DNA of 45,697 nt from Armatimonadota bacterium (lineage in GTDB: Bacteria > Armatimonadota > Fervidibacteria > Fervidibacterales > Thermosaccharophagaceae), in the NCBI GenBank assembly GCA_025062195.1, contig JANXAS010000026.1, forward strand, positions 1-45,697. The letters run 5' to 3'. Each line of letters begins with the position of its first letter. Positions within the stretch are counted from its first letter, which is position 1. The notes beneath the pieces were generated by a model. That model saw only the letters and a program-made list of their open reading frames with translations. It was not told the origin of the DNA and ran no database searches. Shown here in pieces: positions 44,830-45,697 of this stretch. The position numbers and the translations under genes were made by a program.

Positions 44830-45268
44830 TGCACTTTATTGCCCTCATGCTAAGTCTCCCCCGATAGGCTCTTAAGATTCCTTCCTTTTCCTCTTCACTA
44901 TAGCGAACTTTAGGTTGAAAAACTCCATAGACTCCACAATCCTTGCAGTGATATTTTGGGTTTCCATATCGGTTTTGACCGTTACTAACGGTATTTTGCT
45001 TCCGCATCTTCTGCATTGATAATTCATCTTCTTGGTCTATTTTGTCATAATACGAGCATCCTTTGCTGAGCTTTGATGCCATTAATGATAAAGCATCACT
45101 TGCCTGTTGCTCACTACCAGCCAGCAAACAACCTTGACTGTCCAAAGTTATCCCAAATTCACTTTCCATTCTTTCAGTGTCGGGATCACTATCCCTCTTC
45201 ATATCACTCTGAAAACACATCAAAATGTAAGCCACCCAATAATCTGTATTGTTCTGCGCACGGGTATC

Positions 45269-45697
45269 TCAATCTTGTGCGTTAATAACAGCATTAGGAT
45301 TAGGGATGATAAAACCACCGTCAACCTTAAGGATATCAAACGGCATATTTAGTTGAAAAGGCACAAAGTTATTGTTGTCACCCACATCAAATAAGACCTC
45401 TACATATGCTTCCTTCATGGCTGCTTTAAGAGCCTCTTTTTCTCTTTCTCCAGGCATCGGAACATCTTGCCCATCCCTTAGCCTATCATCGTCCACCAAA
45501 GAAAATCTGCCATTTTGCGTTGGCTTTGGAGAACCTGGTTCAAGAGTTATTTGGAAGTTATGTCCAACATTGTTCCCAAGAACATTTGATGAAGCCCTCG
45601 TTTTTTCGCCTGTAAAGGTTCCAGGCATATTAACTGAATCATTGAGATTTTGGTCTGTTGTGCAAGTGTAGGTTCCAGTGGCAGCATCATATTGGAC
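45269..45697 (-). CDS. unknown protein, 5' end cut by window edge
   Basis: An open minus-strand frame enters from the right edge and ends at the TGA at 45269, giving 142 residues. It starts VQYDAATGTYTCTTDQNLND and ends LKVDGGFIIPNPNAVINAQD. It is Asn/Asp/Gly-rich with patterned beta-strand stretches (NFQITLEPG; AYVEVLFDVGDNNNFVPFQL) and looks like part of an extracellular or surface protein. I do not recognise a family. The transposase remnant lies 240 bp downstream of its stop. Confidence 0.55.
   Translation of the reverse strand, partial: VQYDAATGTYTCTTDQNLNDSVNMPGTFTGEKTRASSNVLGNNVGHNFQITLEPGSPKPTQNGRFSLVDDDRLRDGQDVPMPGEREKEALKAAMKEAYVEVLFDVGDNNNFVPFQLNMPFDILKVDGGFIIPNPNAVINAQD

Larger units (their letters stand above)
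43733..45027 (-). pseudogene. IS1-family transposase, broken by frameshifts and two insertions
   Basis: Pieces of one transposase can be joined on the minus strand. From the ATG at 45027: MNYQCRRCGS, frameshift, then NRYGNPKYHCKDCG and KVRYSEEEKEGILRAYRGRL (the InsA-like zinc finger part). The foldback element at 44517-44829 interrupts it; then RNFGVSRQTLVKWLKKS continues. After stops, LEIDEMESFVGKKS (DDE region) follows, with a further frameshift. The element at 44104-44222 interrupts again; then FWEVYNLVFLKGTHKQVEK and HIERWFNTVRQRLVCYVRKS complete the C-terminus, ending near 43733. The element is certainly inactive. I could not locate the IS ends with confidence. Confidence 0.85.

Overview
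The window is about 45.7 kb of bacterial chromosome, coding on both strands with moderate G+C and strong GGAGGTG/GAGGTG ribosome binding sites. The content suggests a member of the Armatimonadota or a related lineage (Fervidibacter-like): several large secreted glycoside-hydrolase-like proteins, pseudopilins with the H-X9-DG motif, a DUF6785/OPT-like membrane protein, and many short palindromic repeats between genes. This placement is an inference from gene content, not from a marker phylogeny.

Layout. 1-8.0 kb (minus strand): a polysaccharide-use cluster, read in the order GH26 mannanase-like enzyme with Ig and CBM32-like domains, a TIM-barrel-like protein with a CBM9-like domain, a 1079-aa unclassified barrel enzyme, and a GATase-like/polysaccharide-deacetylase-like protein cut by the window edge. 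8.6-14.8 kb: ileS facing purF, then a selenocysteine tRNA (UCA anticodon) and an aldo/keto reductase with iron-sulfur cysteines. 15.2-18.8 kb: three H-X9-DG pseudopilin genes with a chimeric gene between the second and third. That gene encodes an exported DUF4198 protein with an internal TsaA/TrmO-like methyltransferase domain. 18.8-21.3 kb: trmI and an MFS transporter. 22.0-27.3 kb (minus): a cell-envelope group of M23 peptidase, CtpA-type S41 protease, LysM-G5 protein and DUF1015 protein. 27.7-34.3 kb: a radical SAM/SPASM protein of the NirJ/AhbC/AhbD type, a MoxR ATPase and a GH106-like rhamnosidase. 34.4-43.1 kb: an AIM24-family protein, a YedE-type selenium-metabolism membrane protein, a TusA-like protein, the DUF6785/OPT-like protein, an M20 peptidase and a Memo-family protein. 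43.7-45.0 kb: a decayed IS1-family transposase. The right edge cuts an unknown gene.

Two themes cross gene boundaries. First, selenium: tRNA-Sec, YedE and a TusA-like protein are all present, so the organism probably makes selenoproteins, although selA, selB and selD are not in this window. Second, a family of roughly 110-190 bp foldback elements has imperfect terminal inverted repeats and two internal hairpin arms. One copy is flanked by an exact 8-bp direct repeat and another by a one-mismatch 8-bp repeat, as expected for a MITE-like non-autonomous mobile element. Copies occur singly, in tandem and nested, and one composite copy splits the IS1 transposase.

The most unusual single gene is the DUF4198-TsaA-DUF4198 chimera: it carries an apparent export signal yet contains a domain normally found in cytoplasmic tRNA modification enzymes.
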